Assembly (NCBI GenBank): GCA_963784645.1 | Contig: CAWARY010000018.1 | Span: 124,001-188,000, forward strand | Origin: JBBRVW01 sp963784645 | GTDB lineage: Bacteria; Actinomycetota; Actinomycetes; JACCUZ01 | Reading direction: 5' to 3' | Length of the DNA stretch: 64,000 bases | Shown here: in pieces, positions 38,199 to 45,889 of the stretch | How positions within the stretch are numbered: position 1 is the first letter of the stretch | Layout of the letters: the number at the start of each line of letters is the position of its first letter | Made by a program: the position numbers and the translations under genes | Notes under the pieces: model-generated | Databases searched by the model: none | Seen by the model: the letters and a program-made list of their open reading frames with translations, nothing else | Told to the model about the DNA's origin: nothing

Positions 38199-39257
38199 AT
38201 GACGCGCCTGGACCTGTCCCTCGACGCCGCTGCGCTGACCGTCGTGCTCTGCGACATCGAGTCGGTGAGCGGCAACGAGCGACGGCTGGCCGAGGCGGTC
38301 GAGCTGGTGCTGCGCGAGGTGCCACACCTGTCGGTCCATCGCGACGGCGACGCGGTCGTGGCGCGGACCGAGCTGGGCCGGGCCGAGCGGGTGGTGCTCG
38401 CGGGCCACCTCGACACCGTGCCGCTGGGCGACAACCTGCCGTGCCGGGTCGAGGACGGCCGGATCCACGGCTGCGGCACGACCGACATGAAGAGCGGCGT
38501 GGCCGTGCAGCTGCGGCTCGCGGCCCAGCTCGTGGCGCCGAACCGCGACATCACCTACGTCTTCTACGACAACGAGGAGGTCGAGGCCGACAAGAACGGT
38601 CTCGGCCGGATCGCCCGCGACCACCCCGACTGGCTGGCCGCCGACTTCGCGGTGCTGATGGAACCCACCAACGCCCTGGTCGAGGGCGGCTGCCAGGGCA
38701 CGCTGCGCGCCGACGTCGTGCTCACCGGCCACCGCGCCCACTCGGCGCGGTCCTGGCTGGGGGACAACGCCGTGCACAAGGCGGGCGAGGTGCTGCGCCG
38801 GCTCGCCGACCATCGGCCGGCCGAGGTGGACATCGACGGCCTGGTGTACCGCGAGGGCCTCAACGCGGTCGGCATCACCGGGGGGGTGGCCGGCAACGTC
38901 ATCCCGGACGAGTGCGTCGTGCAGGTCAACTACCGGTTCGCACCGTCGCGGTCCGAGGCCGAGGCGGCGGACGTCGTACGCGAGGTGCTCGACGGCTTCG
39001 ACGTGCGCGTCACCGACACCGCGCCCGGCGCACTGCCGGGGCTGTCGCACCCGGCCGCGGCGGCGTTCGTCGAGATGGTCGGGCGCGATCCGCTGCCCAA
39101 GTTCGGCTGGACCGACGTCGCGCGGTTCTCGGCGCTCGGCGTCCCCGCGGTGAACTACGGGCCGGGCGACCCGATGGTCGCGCACCAGCGCGAGGAGTAC
39201 TGCGACATCGCGCCGATCCTGGAGTGCGAGCAGACGCTGCTCGCCTGGCTGGGCTGA
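38199..39257 (+). CDS. dapE: Succinyl-diaminopimelate desuccinylase
   Basis: The 352-residue M20-family enzyme starts at ATG 38199. Metal and catalytic motifs are LAGHLDTVPLGDN, CGTTDMKSG, YDNEEVEADKNGLG, LMEPTNALVEGGCQG and a C-terminal HQREEYCD. The dimerisation domain contains TGHRAHSARSWLGDNAVHKA. It hydrolyses N-succinyl-LL-DAP to LL-DAP, after DapD and DapC. Same arrangement near dapD as Rv1201c-Rv1202. Its stop is 4 bp from the convergent gene. Confidence 0.95.
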   Translation: MTRLDLSLDAAALTVVLCDIESVSGNERRLAEAVELVLREVPHLSVHRDGDAVVARTELGRAERVVLAGHLDTVPLGDNLPCRVEDGRIHGCGTTDMKSGVAVQLRLAAQLVAPNRDITYVFYDNEEVEADKNGLGRIARDHPDWLAADFAVLMEPTNALVEGGCQGTLRADVVLTGHRAHSARSWLGDNAVHKAGEVLRRLADHRPAEVDIDGLVYREGLNAVGITGGVAGNVIPDECVVQVNYRFAPSRSEAEAADVVREVLDGFDVRVTDTAPGALPGLSHPAAAAFVEMVGRDPLPKFGWTDVARFSALGVPAVNYGPGDPMVAHQREEYCDIAPILECEQTLLAWLG

Positions 39258-39261
39258 GCCG

Positions 39262-40410
39262 TCATGGACTGGCGGGCTGGTCCAGGAATGCGCGGTCCAG
39301 TTCCGTCCCGGTCCTGCTGTAGGCCACCAGTTGCGCCCGAGCAAGGTCGCCTGCGGGCAGGTCGCGGACCACGACCGCGCGCCACAGCGATCCCTGCACG
39401 GTGTAGGGCTTGATCGTCGCCCCCATCCTCGCCGCAACCTGGAGCCGCACCAGGTCGACTTCCGGCGCGAGGACTGCGATGGCAAGACCACCGAGCGTGG
39501 TGACCGCGGCGATCGCCTTCCCGGTGAGCCGCTCCAGGCATACAGGGGTGACGCCGGCGTTACCCGAGACGAGGGCATCGGTGTGGCCGAACGAGAGGGA
39601 CACGTCCGCAGCCCCGCCGGAGCCGGGCAGCGGCCAGCGGCCCTGCTCCTCCCCCCGGCAGGCCTGCCGGGCGGGCAACCATTCGTCGCCGAACCGAGCC
39701 GTCAGGTCGACGGCCTGCAGGACGGTGCCGCTGGCGTCGGAGTAGGCGACCAGCCGCTGCGGGGCGGGGCCGGTGTCCGGCAGGGTGAGGGCGAACATCC
39801 GGGTGCCGTCCCAGCCGGTCGGGTGCAGCGGGGCGAGCGTCTCGTCGCCGTTGCTCATCCAGACCTGGACCTTCTGCACCCGGTCGTCGACCGCACCGAG
39901 CACACCGTGGATGTCGCCACCGCCGGTCGTGCCGGAGAGCCAGTCGAAGGCGACTGCCGGGTCGTCGGCGCGGGCGTCGCGGGCGCTGCAGCCGCCCGCG
40001 CTGCCCGAGCCGGAGACGAAACGGTCGCAGAGGCTGGGACCCTTGCCGTCGGTGTCGGTGAGCACCAGCTCGTGCCGGACCTGCTGCCCGCCCATGGTCA
40101 GCGTCTCGGCGACCACCGGCTCGCCGAGGATGTTCTCCGTCGCCCACGGGTCGCCGCCGCCGGACCCGGACGCCGGGCCACCCGCCGGGCTGCCGTCGTC
40201 GAGCAGCGCGGCGGCGCCGACCAGCCCGAGCAGCAGCGCCACGACAGCGGCCGCGGCGAGGAACCGCCGGCCGTGGTGGCCGTCGCGGGTCGCCAGCCGG
40301 GACTGCAGCTCGACCCACGCGTCGGCCGGCACCGGTCGTGCCGGCACGGCGCCGGCCGCGGCCCGCAGCCGCTGCTCGAGGTCGGCGTACCGGGTGTCGG
40401 TGTCGTTCAT
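39262..40410 (-). CDS. Membrane protein paired with an ECF sigma factor
   Basis: A 382-residue protein overlapping the sigma-factor stop as ATGA, so translation is probably coupled. Residues 1-48 are cytoplasmic (YADLEQRLRAAAGAVPARPVPADAWVELQSRLA), a helix spans ~50-70 (FLAAAAVVALLLGLVGAAALL), and ~310 residues are extracytoplasmic. No zinc anti-sigma HxxxCxxC motif. Position and topology suggest the sensor or anti-sigma partner of the SigE-like factor, but nothing in sequence proves binding. The outer domain is not recognised. Confidence 0.75.
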   Translation of the reverse strand: MNDTDTRYADLEQRLRAAAGAVPARPVPADAWVELQSRLATRDGHHGRRFLAAAAVVALLLGLVGAAALLDDGSPAGGPASGSGGGDPWATENILGEPVVAETLTMGGQQVRHELVLTDTDGKGPSLCDRFVSGSGSAGGCSARDARADDPAVAFDWLSGTTGGGDIHGVLGAVDDRVQKVQVWMSNGDETLAPLHPTGWDGTRMFALTLPDTGPAPQRLVAYSDASGTVLQAVDLTARFGDEWLPARQACRGEEQGRWPLPGSGGAADVSLSFGHTDALVSGNAGVTPVCLERLTGKAIAAVTTLGGLAIAVLAPEVDLVRLQVAARMGATIKPYTVQGSLWRAVVVRDLPAGDLARAQLVAYSRTGTELDRAFLDQPASP

Positions 40411-40997
40411 CGGCGGGCCTCCAGCTCGGCGGCGAGCGCGTCCAGCCCGCGCGAGACGTGCGACTTGACGGTGCCCCGGCTGACGCCCATCGCCTCGGCC
40501 ATCTCGGCCTCGGTGAGGTCCAGCCAGTAGCGCAGGACCAGCGCCTCCCGGTGCCGCGGCGAGAGCCGCTGCAGGGCGGCGACCAGCTCGTGGTGGCTCT
40601 CGCGGGTCACGACGTCGTGCTCGGGGCTGGCCACCAGGTCCGGCGCCACGGCCTGCCGGGCGGCGTGCCGGCGGACGACCGCGAGGTGGCGCAGCCGCGA
40701 CCGGGTGAGGTTGACGACGGTGGCCCGCAGGTAGCCGACCGCTGCGTGCGGGTCGCGCAGCGTTCGGGTCCGGCGGTGCAGGCGGACGAACGCCTCCTGG
40801 GCGACGTCCTCGGGGTCGTCGGCGCCGAGCATCGTCGCCAGCCGGGTCATCGCGGCGAAGTGGCCGAAGAACAGGTCCCGGTAGTCGGCGGCAGCGTCCC
40901 CGCTGTCGCCGGAGTCGCGGCTCGGGTCACCCGGATCGTCCCCCACGCCGACATCCTGGTGGCCAACCGTCGTCGCTGGCTCCCCGGCTCGCTGCAC
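40407..40997 (-). CDS. ECF RNA polymerase sigma factor (SigE-family/ECF41-like group)
   Basis: A 196-residue sigma-70-like factor. Region 2 is YRDLFFGHFAAMTRLATMLGADDPEDVAQEAFVRLHRR. Region 4 is LSPRHREALVLRYWLDLTEAEMAEAMGVSRGTVKSHVSRGLDAL. The track from GTG 40997 includes ~35 low-complexity residues, so the true start may be internal. It belongs to the actinobacterial group labelled SigE family RNA polymerase sigma factor and is distinct from the SigE-RseA system at 50043. Regulon unknown; it could control its own operon. Confidence 0.9.
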   Translation of the reverse strand: MQRAGEPATTVGHQDVGVGDDPGDPSRDSGDSGDAAADYRDLFFGHFAAMTRLATMLGADDPEDVAQEAFVRLHRRTRTLRDPHAAVGYLRATVVNLTRSRLRHLAVVRRHAARQAVAPDLVASPEHDVVTRESHHELVAALQRLSPRHREALVLRYWLDLTEAEMAEAMGVSRGTVKSHVSRGLDALAAELEARR

Positions 40998-41076
40998 ACC
41001 TCTCAGACGCCCGAGCCGCCCGAAGGTTGAGCCGGCCGACCCGCTTGATCCGCGGGGTCACCCCGTGCACTCCGAA

Positions 41077-41125
41077 TGTGCGCCGACACACCAACACGCT
41101 GGGCGTGTTGGTGTGTCGGCGCACA
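41077..41125. repeat. Inverted repeat family D, copy 1
   Basis: A perfect 22-bp stem (41077-41098 with 41104-41125) closed by the loop CTGGG. The arm begins TGTGCGCCGACACACCAAC. The right arm and following AAAGGATCT (41110-41133) match, in reverse orientation, 23 of 24 bases at 59980-60003. It lies between the sigma-factor gene and the VOC gene, both on the minus strand. Confidence 0.95.
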
Positions 41126-41169
41126 AAGGATCTTGCTTGGAGGGGGTGGCCGGCCGGCGAGGGGAGGTG

Positions 41170-41694
41170 TCAGGCGGGGGCGGGGACCGAGATGCCGATG
41201 CCGCCGAGCGTGTCGGCGCCGAAGGTCTCGATCTCCTGGGGGAGGTCGAGGGGGACGAGTGAGGCGCGCCGGGCGAGGATCTCCGGCGTGAGCAGGTCGG
41301 CGGGCACCAGCCAGCTGACCTCGAGCTCGAGGCCGTCGGGGTCCTTGGCGTAGAGGGCCTTGGTGGTCGCGTGGTCGGTGGCACCGACGAGCGCGCCACG
41401 GGTCTGCAGCCGCTCGGCGATCTCGGCCAGGTCGGCGAGGGTCTCGACCTCCCAGGCCAGGTGGTACAGCCCGACCGTGGTGCGGCCGGCACCGGACGCA
41501 GCCGCCGCGGAGCCGATCTCGAACAGGCCGAGGTCGTGGTCGTTCGTCGAGGCCGGGGCGCGGAGGAACGCGGCCCCCTGCAGGCCGTCCATCCCGTCGA
41601 TCGGCGCGAAGCCCAGGACCTCGGAGTAGAACGCGACGCTGGCGCGCACGTCGCGCACGAACAGGACGGCGTGGTTCAGGCGACGGACGGGCAC
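41170..41694 (-). CDS. VOC/extradiol-dioxygenase-like protein
   Basis: The 174-residue product starts at GTG 41694, giving the usual N-terminus VPVRRLNHAVLFVRDV. Fold motifs: FYSEVLGF, DHDLGLFEIG, TTVGLYHLAWEVETLADL and the C-terminal metal-ligand region KDPDGLELEVSW. Family members include catechol-2,3-dioxygenase-like enzymes and glyoxalases. It is divergent from a MarR regulator with candidate operators between them, so it is probably the regulated target. Substrate unknown. Confidence 0.87.
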   Translation of the reverse strand: MPVRRLNHAVLFVRDVRASVAFYSEVLGFAPIDGMDGLQGAAFLRAPASTNDHDLGLFEIGSAAAASGAGRTTVGLYHLAWEVETLADLAEIAERLQTRGALVGATDHATTKALYAKDPDGLELEVSWLVPADLLTPEILARRASLVPLDLPQEIETFGADTLGGIGISVPAPA

Positions 41695-41727
41695 GGCGGG
41701 CTCCTGACGCTCGGGAGAGAACGCTCG

Positions 41728-41774
41728 TTGAACTCTCAACATACTGTACAGGGGGAAGGAAGTTGAGACCTCAA
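41728..41774. promoter_or_regulatory. Two MarR-type operator half-site pairs
   Basis: Two palindromes of form TTGA-N4-TCAA lie in the divergent promoter region: TTGAACTCTCAA (41728-41739) and TTGAGACCTCAA (41763-41774), with centres 35 bp apart. The second is symmetrical over five bases per arm. MarR family members often bind such 12-18-bp palindromes between their own gene and a divergent target, which matches the layout here. Confidence 0.6.
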
Positions 41775-41795
41775 GTATTCCGCTAGGCTGGCGGG

Positions 41796-42287
41796 GTGAC
41801 CGACAGCGCGAGCCCCGCCGTCCCAGCAGCCGAGGGCCGCGCTGCGACCCGCTGGCTGGACGAGAGGGAGCAACGGGCCTGGCGCGCCTTCCTGCAGGCC
41901 GCGACACGCGTCGACGACGTGCTGGAGCGCCAGCTGCAGCAGGAGGCGGGCATGCCGCACGCCTACTACCAGGTGCTCGCGATGCTGTCCGAGGCTCCCG
42001 ACCGCACGCTGCGGATGAGCGAGCTGGCCGGTCTCACCACCTCGTCGGCGAGCCGGCTCTCGCACGCGGTGGCGCGGCTGGAGGAGAAGGGCTGGGTACG
42101 CCGGGAGAAGCACCCGACCGACCGGCGCGGTGCCCTGGCCGTCCTCACCGACGACGGGTGGGCTGCCGTCGTCGCCGCCGCGCCCGGTCACGTCGCCGCC
42201 GTCCGGGCCGCCGTCTTCGACCGGCTGGACGCCGCCCAGGTCCGACAGCTGCGCGAGATCAGCGAGCGGCTCGCCGACGGGCCCTGA
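41796..42287 (+). CDS. MarR family transcriptional regulator
   Basis: A 163-residue regulator beginning at GTG 41796. The winged helix is clear: AYYQVLAMLSEAPDRTLRMSELAGLTTSSASRLSHAVARLEEKGWVRREKHPTDRRGALAVLTDDG. It probably represses the divergent VOC gene and itself through the TTGA-N4-TCAA palindromes, released by an aromatic or phenolic ligand (inference from the family). A -10-like TAGGCT lies within ~12 bp of the start, so the mRNA may be nearly leaderless. Confidence 0.92.
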   Translation: MTDSASPAVPAAEGRAATRWLDEREQRAWRAFLQAATRVDDVLERQLQQEAGMPHAYYQVLAMLSEAPDRTLRMSELAGLTTSSASRLSHAVARLEEKGWVRREKHPTDRRGALAVLTDDGWAAVVAAAPGHVAAVRAAVFDRLDAAQVRQLREISERLADGP

Positions 42288-42334
42288 CGCCGTCCGGGGC
42301 GTGCTGCGCCGTCCGCCTGGATAGCCTGCGCGGC

Positions 42335-43165
42335 ATGAGTCTGGAGTTCACCGAGCCGACGGGCGCGGGCGCCGAACCGGAGCCTGCGCACACGCCCGAG
42401 AAGCACAAGGGCCCGGTCACGCTGCGCCGGCGGCAGGTCGAGTCCGAGACCACCGACGCGCGGCTGCTCGACACCCGCGGCCCGACCGACTGGGTGCACG
42501 CGGATCCGTGGCGGGTGCTGCGGATCCAGTCCGAGTTCGTCGAGGGCTTCGGTGCGCTGGCCGAGCTCGGCCGGGCCGTCAGCGTCTTCGGGTCGGCGCG
42601 GGTGCACGAGGACGACCCGGAGTACGCGACCGGCAGGGCGGTCGGCCGGCTGCTCGTCGAGGCCGGCTACGCCGTCATCACCGGCGGTGGCCCCGGCGCG
42701 ATGGAAGCCGCGAACCGCGGGGCCTGCGAGGCCGGCGGTGTGTCGGTGGGGCTCGGCATCGAGCTGCCCTTCGAGCAGGGCATGAACCAGTGGGTCGACA
42801 TCGGTGTCGACTTCCGGTACTTCTTCGCGCGCAAGACGATGTTCGTGAAGTACGCGCAGGGCTTCATCGTGCTGCCGGGCGGGTTCGGCACCTTCGACGA
42901 GCTGTTCGAGGCGCTCGTCCTGGTGCAGACCAAGAAGGTCACGTCGTTCCCGGTGGTGCTCCTCGGCCACGCGTACTGGGACGGGCTGGTCGACTGGCTG
43001 CGGTCCACCGTCCTGCCCGGCGGGAAGATCGGCGCTCGCGACCTCGACCTCTTCACGGTCACCGACGACCCGGCCGAGGCGGTCCGGATCGTCGCCCACG
43101 CCGACGGCATCCTGGACGAGTCCGCGCCCCCCGACGGCGAGGCGGCCCGCAAGGGCGCCGAGTAG
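42335..43165 (+). CDS. LOG family protein (TIGR00730), long form
   Basis: The 276-residue product starts at ATG 42335. Residues ~75-250 are a LOG/lysine-decarboxylase-like Rossmann domain with the motifs GGGPGAMEAANRGA and LPGGFGTFDELFE. The N-terminal ~75 residues (EKHKGPVTLRRRQVESETTDARLLD) are typical of the long group in which function is uncertain; relatives hydrolyse nucleoside monophosphates. A second, shorter LOG gene follows, separated by a structured 164-bp element. Confidence 0.9.
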   Translation: MSLEFTEPTGAGAEPEPAHTPEKHKGPVTLRRRQVESETTDARLLDTRGPTDWVHADPWRVLRIQSEFVEGFGALAELGRAVSVFGSARVHEDDPEYATGRAVGRLLVEAGYAVITGGGPGAMEAANRGACEAGGVSVGLGIELPFEQGMNQWVDIGVDFRYFFARKTMFVKYAQGFIVLPGGFGTFDELFEALVLVQTKKVTSFPVVLLGHAYWDGLVDWLRSTVLPGGKIGARDLDLFTVTDDPAEAVRIVAHADGILDESAPPDGEAARKGAE

Positions 43166-43328
43166 GCCGTGTCTCCCCACTCCATCTCGGCTCGCGGCCC
43201 GTGGCATCCAGCCCGGCGTCGTTGTCGTTCGCCCCGCGTAGAACACCGCTACGCGGGGCTCCTCCGCCTAGCCGGATCGGGCGCCACGAACCGCTCCCTG
43301 ATCGAGAGCGAGTGGGGAGACACGACCT
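43164..43328. repeat. Structured intergenic element with long outer stem and inner hairpin
   Basis: The outer arms 43164-43182 (AGGCCGTGTCTCCCCACTC) and 43310-43328 (GAGTGGGGAGACACGACCT) pair at 18 of 19 positions. Inside, GCCCCGCGTAG (43231-43241) and CTACGCGGGGC (43249-43259) form a perfect 11-bp hairpin with a 7-base loop. The element begins in the first LOG gene's stop codon and ends one base before the second's GTG start region. Confidence 0.88.
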
Positions 43329-43329
43329 A

Positions 43330-43932
43330 GTGGCGGCGGTCTGCGTCTTCTGCTCGTCCAGCGGGCGGATCGACCCGTCGTACGTCGAGCTTGCGGCCGC
43401 CGTGGGCACCGAGCTGGCCCGGCGCGGCCACAGCCTCGTGAGCGGCGGCGGCAGCGTGTCGTGCATGGGCGCAGTGGCGCGGGCCGCCCGGGCCGGTGGG
43501 GCGCACACCCTCGGCGTGATCCCGCAGGTGCTGCTCGCGCTCGAGGTCGCCGACCACGCCGCCGACGACCTGCTCGTGACCGACGACATGCGGGCCCGCA
43601 AGGGGCTGATGGACGAGCGCTCCGACGCGTTCCTCACGCTGCCGGGCGGCCTCGGGACGCTCGAGGAGCTGATCGAGATCTGGGTGTCGCGCACGTTGGC
43701 GATGCACGGCAAGCCGGTGGTCGTCCTCGACCCCGACGGGCTCTACGACCCGTTGCGGGCACAGGTCGACCTGCTCGTCGAGCGTGGCTTCGTCCGCGAC
43801 GGGGCGCGCGACGCGGTCACCTGGGTGACCGACGTCGGCGCGGCGTTCGACACCGTCGAGGCCCAGCTCGCCGAGGCGCCGCAGCCGGTGCTGACCGCCG
43901 CTCCCGACGAGGTGCTCGAAGCCGAACCCTGA
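43330..43932 (+). CDS. LOG family protein, cytokinin riboside 5'-monophosphate phosphoribohydrolase type
   Basis: The 200-residue product starts at GTG 43330 (VAAVCVFCSSSGRIDPSY). Motifs: SGGGSVSCMGAVARAARAGG, MRARKGLMDERSDAFLTLPGGLGTLEELIEIW. This matches the short LOG enzymes (Rv1205 type) that split N6-modified AMP to the free base and ribose 5-phosphate. The start codon abuts the right arm of the structured element at 43164-43328, so translation may depend on it unfolding. Convergent with the folP-like gene. Confidence 0.9.
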   Translation: MAAVCVFCSSSGRIDPSYVELAAAVGTELARRGHSLVSGGGSVSCMGAVARAARAGGAHTLGVIPQVLLALEVADHAADDLLVTDDMRARKGLMDERSDAFLTLPGGLGTLEELIEIWVSRTLAMHGKPVVVLDPDGLYDPLRAQVDLLVERGFVRDGARDAVTWVTDVGAAFDTVEAQLAEAPQPVLTAAPDEVLEAEP

Positions 43933-43980
43933 CCGCCCCGCCCCGCCCCCGCCCCGGCCCCGCCCCGCCCCCGCCCCGAC
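43931..43980. repeat. C-rich low-complexity tract (G-quadruplex potential on minus strand)
   Basis: About 50 bp of repeated CCGCCCC blocks start at the second LOG gene's stop. The minus strand therefore has many G4 runs separated by single C's. It borders inverted-repeat family C. Confidence 0.8.
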
Positions 43981-43992
43981 CTCCGCGCCGGC

Positions 43993-44072
43993 GATCACGT
44001 AAACGTGATCGACTGTCGCCTTGCACGGGTTGCACGCCATGCAAGGCGACGGTGGATCACGTAAACGTGATC
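43993..44072. repeat. Nested inverted repeat family C, copies 1 and 2
   Basis: Two identical palindromes GATCACGTAAACGTGATC (43993-44010 and 44055-44072) flank a perfect 11-bp hairpin GTCGCCTTGCA / TGCAAGGCGAC (44015-44025, 44040-44050). Each palindrome is followed by GACTG. Because the palindromes are self-complementary, they can also pair with each other as the outer stem of one long hairpin. It lies between the convergent LOG and folP-like genes. Confidence 0.93.
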
Positions 44073-44110
44073 GACTGACGGGGGGCGGACGGGGGGGCGG
44101 ACGGGGCGGG

Positions 44111-44995
44111 TCAGGCGAGGGCGCGGCGCGAGACGGCCGGGCCGCGGGTGCCGCGGATCGCGCCGACGGTGTCGAGCACCCGCCGGGTCGCGGCCACCTG
44201 GTGCGCCCGGAACACGCGCGCCCCGTGCCACGCGCTGATCGCCGTCGCGGCGAGGGTCGCCTCCAGCCGGCCGTCCTTGTCGACGTCGAGCACCTCGCCC
44301 AGGAACTTCTTGTTCGACACCGCGACCAGCACCGGCCACCCGGCGGCGACCAGCTCGTCGAGCCGTCGGGTCACCTCGAGCGAGTGGTAGGTGTTCTTGC
44401 CGAAGTCGTGCGCCGCATCGACGAGGATCCCGTCCCGGCGTACGCCGGCGGCGACCGCCTTCTCCGCCAGCGCCGTCACGGTGCCGATGACGTCGGCCAC
44501 CACGTCGTCGTACGCCACGCGGTGCGGGTCGGTCCGGGGAGCGAGGCCGCCCGCGTGGCTGCAGACCAGCCCGACACCGTGCTCCGCGGCCACCAGGGCC
44601 AGTCCCGGGTCGGAGCCCTGCCAGGCGTCGTTGAGCAGGTCGGCCCCCGCGTCGCAGGCAGCTCGGCCGACGCCCGCCCGCCAGGTGTCGACCGAGATGG
44701 CCAGCCGCGGGTGCCGGCGGCGCACCGCAGCGACGAACGGCGCGACCCGGCGTACCTCCTCGGCCTCGTCGACGTCGTCCCCGGGGCCGGCCCTGACACC
44801 GCCCAGGTCCACCAGCTCGGCACCGTGCTCGACCGCGGCGTCGACGGCGGTCATCGCGGCGGCGTCGTCGAGGTAGGCGCCCTGGTCGAAGAACGAGTCC
44901 GGGGTGCGGTTGACGATGGCCATGACGACCTGGTCGTGCGGCCCTACCTCGAGCGGTCCGAGGCGCAGCGACGACGTGCCGGGTCCGTGGTCCAC
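44111..44995 (-). CDS. Dihydropteroate synthase-like protein (FolP2 type)
   Basis: A 294-residue TIM-barrel protein of the DHPS family, starting at GTG 44995. Motif 1 is VMAIVNRTPDSFFDQGAYL. The second is VDLGGVRAGPGDDVDEAEE where canonical FolP has GGESTRPGA, so the pterin/pABA loop differs. ISVDTWRAGV and DLLNDAWQGSD follow. As I recall, mycobacterial FolP2 (Rv1207) has the same position after the LOG gene and has been reported to lack DHPS activity. A role in folate synthesis should therefore not be assumed. Confidence 0.85.
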   Translation of the reverse strand: MDHGPGTSSLRLGPLEVGPHDQVVMAIVNRTPDSFFDQGAYLDDAAAMTAVDAAVEHGAELVDLGGVRAGPGDDVDEAEEVRRVAPFVAAVRRRHPRLAISVDTWRAGVGRAACDAGADLLNDAWQGSDPGLALVAAEHGVGLVCSHAGGLAPRTDPHRVAYDDVVADVIGTVTALAEKAVAAGVRRDGILVDAAHDFGKNTYHSLEVTRRLDELVAAGWPVLVAVSNKKFLGEVLDVDKDGRLEATLAATAISAWHGARVFRAHQVAATRRVLDTVGAIRGTRGPAVSRRALA

Positions 44996-45021
44996 CCGCC
45001 CAGCGTGGCACGATCCTGCGT

Positions 45022-45456
45022 GTGTCCCTGGTGCTGCTGCTCGTCCTCCTCGTCGTCATCGCCGGCATCGCCGTCGTGGCGGCCGGTCGCGGCGCCGGCC
45101 TGGGGCCGGCCGAGACGGAGCGCTCACCGCGCGGCGCGCTGGCACCGGGCGAGATCGACCGCGAGCAGGTCGACGGCCTGCGCTTCACCCTCGCGCTGCG
45201 CGGCTACCGGATGGACGAGGTCGACGCGGTCCTGGACCGGCTGCTCGGCGAGCTGGACCGGCGCGACGCCCGGATCGCCGAGCTCGAGGGCCCGACCGGC
45301 GCCGCTCCGGACGGCGGCGACCGTCCGGACGCCGCCACCGGCAGCACCGACAGCCGCGACGGCAGTGACAACCGCGACAGCCGCGACAGCCGCGGCAGCC
45401 GCGGCGGCACGGGCGGCTCCGACAGCAGCGGCAGCACCGCCGCCCGGGAAGGCTGA
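45022..45456 (+). CDS. DivIVA-domain membrane protein
   Basis: A 144-residue protein beginning at GTG 45022. One N-terminal helix (LVLLLVLLVVIAGIAVVAAG), a short linker, then a DivIVA/Wag31-type motif VDGLRFTLALRGYRMDEVDAVLDRLLGELDRRDARIAELE (residues ~50-92). The tail is a low-complexity Ser/Asp/Arg/Gly repeat (DSRDGSDNRDSRDSRGSRGG) that is probably disordered. Likely a cell-wall growth or septation scaffold partner. It is followed after 1 bp by the SRPBCC gene. Confidence 0.8.
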   Translation: MSLVLLLVLLVVIAGIAVVAAGRGAGLGPAETERSPRGALAPGEIDREQVDGLRFTLALRGYRMDEVDAVLDRLLGELDRRDARIAELEGPTGAAPDGGDRPDAATGSTDSRDGSDNRDSRDSRGSRGGTGGSDSSGSTAAREG

Positions 45457-45457
45457 G

Positions 45458-45889
45458 ATGGCCGAGCTCGTCGTCACCCAGGAGGTCGCGGCGCCGGCCG
45501 AGCGGGTGTGGGACGTCCTCACCGACTGGGACGTGCACGACCGCTGGATGCTCTTCACCCATGCGGAGGGCGGCCGGGCCGAGGGGGAGACCATCTCGGC
45601 GTTCACCGGGGTCGGCCGGCTCGGCTTCCTCGACACCATGCTGATCACGGTCTGGGACCCGCCCCGCCGGGCCGTCGTCCGGCACACCGGCAAGGTCGTC
45701 AAGGGATCGGGCGCGTTCGAGGTCGACCCGCTCACCCCTGGCACCTCCCGCGTGGTGTGGTCGGAGTGGGTCGACCTGCCGCTCGGGCTGCTGGGCCGGC
45801 TGGGCTGGCCGCTGGTGCGCCCGCTGCTGCGTGCCGGGGTGCAGCTCTCGCTGCGCCGGCTGGCGCGCTACGTCGAGTCCGGCGCGTGA
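45458..45889 (+). CDS. SRPBCC family protein (polyketide cyclase/START-like)
   Basis: The 143-residue product starts at ATG 45458, one base after the DivIVA-type gene's stop. It has the helix-grip pattern VTQEVAAPAERVWDVLTDWDVHDRWM, FDPLTPGTSRVVWSEWVDLPLG and a long C-terminal helix. These small proteins bind hydrophobic ligands; no specific function can be given. Its stop overlaps the next start by 4 bp (GTGA). Confidence 0.85.
   Translation: MAELVVTQEVAAPAERVWDVLTDWDVHDRWMLFTHAEGGRAEGETISAFTGVGRLGFLDTMLITVWDPPRRAVVRHTGKVVKGSGAFEVDPLTPGTSRVVWSEWVDLPLGLLGRLGWPLVRPLLRAGVQLSLRRLARYVESGA

Noticed and set aside
41058..41492. Short Cys-rich peptide encoded across the family D hairpins (C-A-D-T-P type sequence)
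   Set aside because: The peptide-like similarity between 41077-41125 and 59988-60036 is simply the translated inverted repeat. No ribosome-binding site or codon bias supports coding.
43993..44072. Phage or integron attachment site
   Set aside because: No integrase, recombinase or tRNA gene is nearby and both flanking genes are intact core genes.
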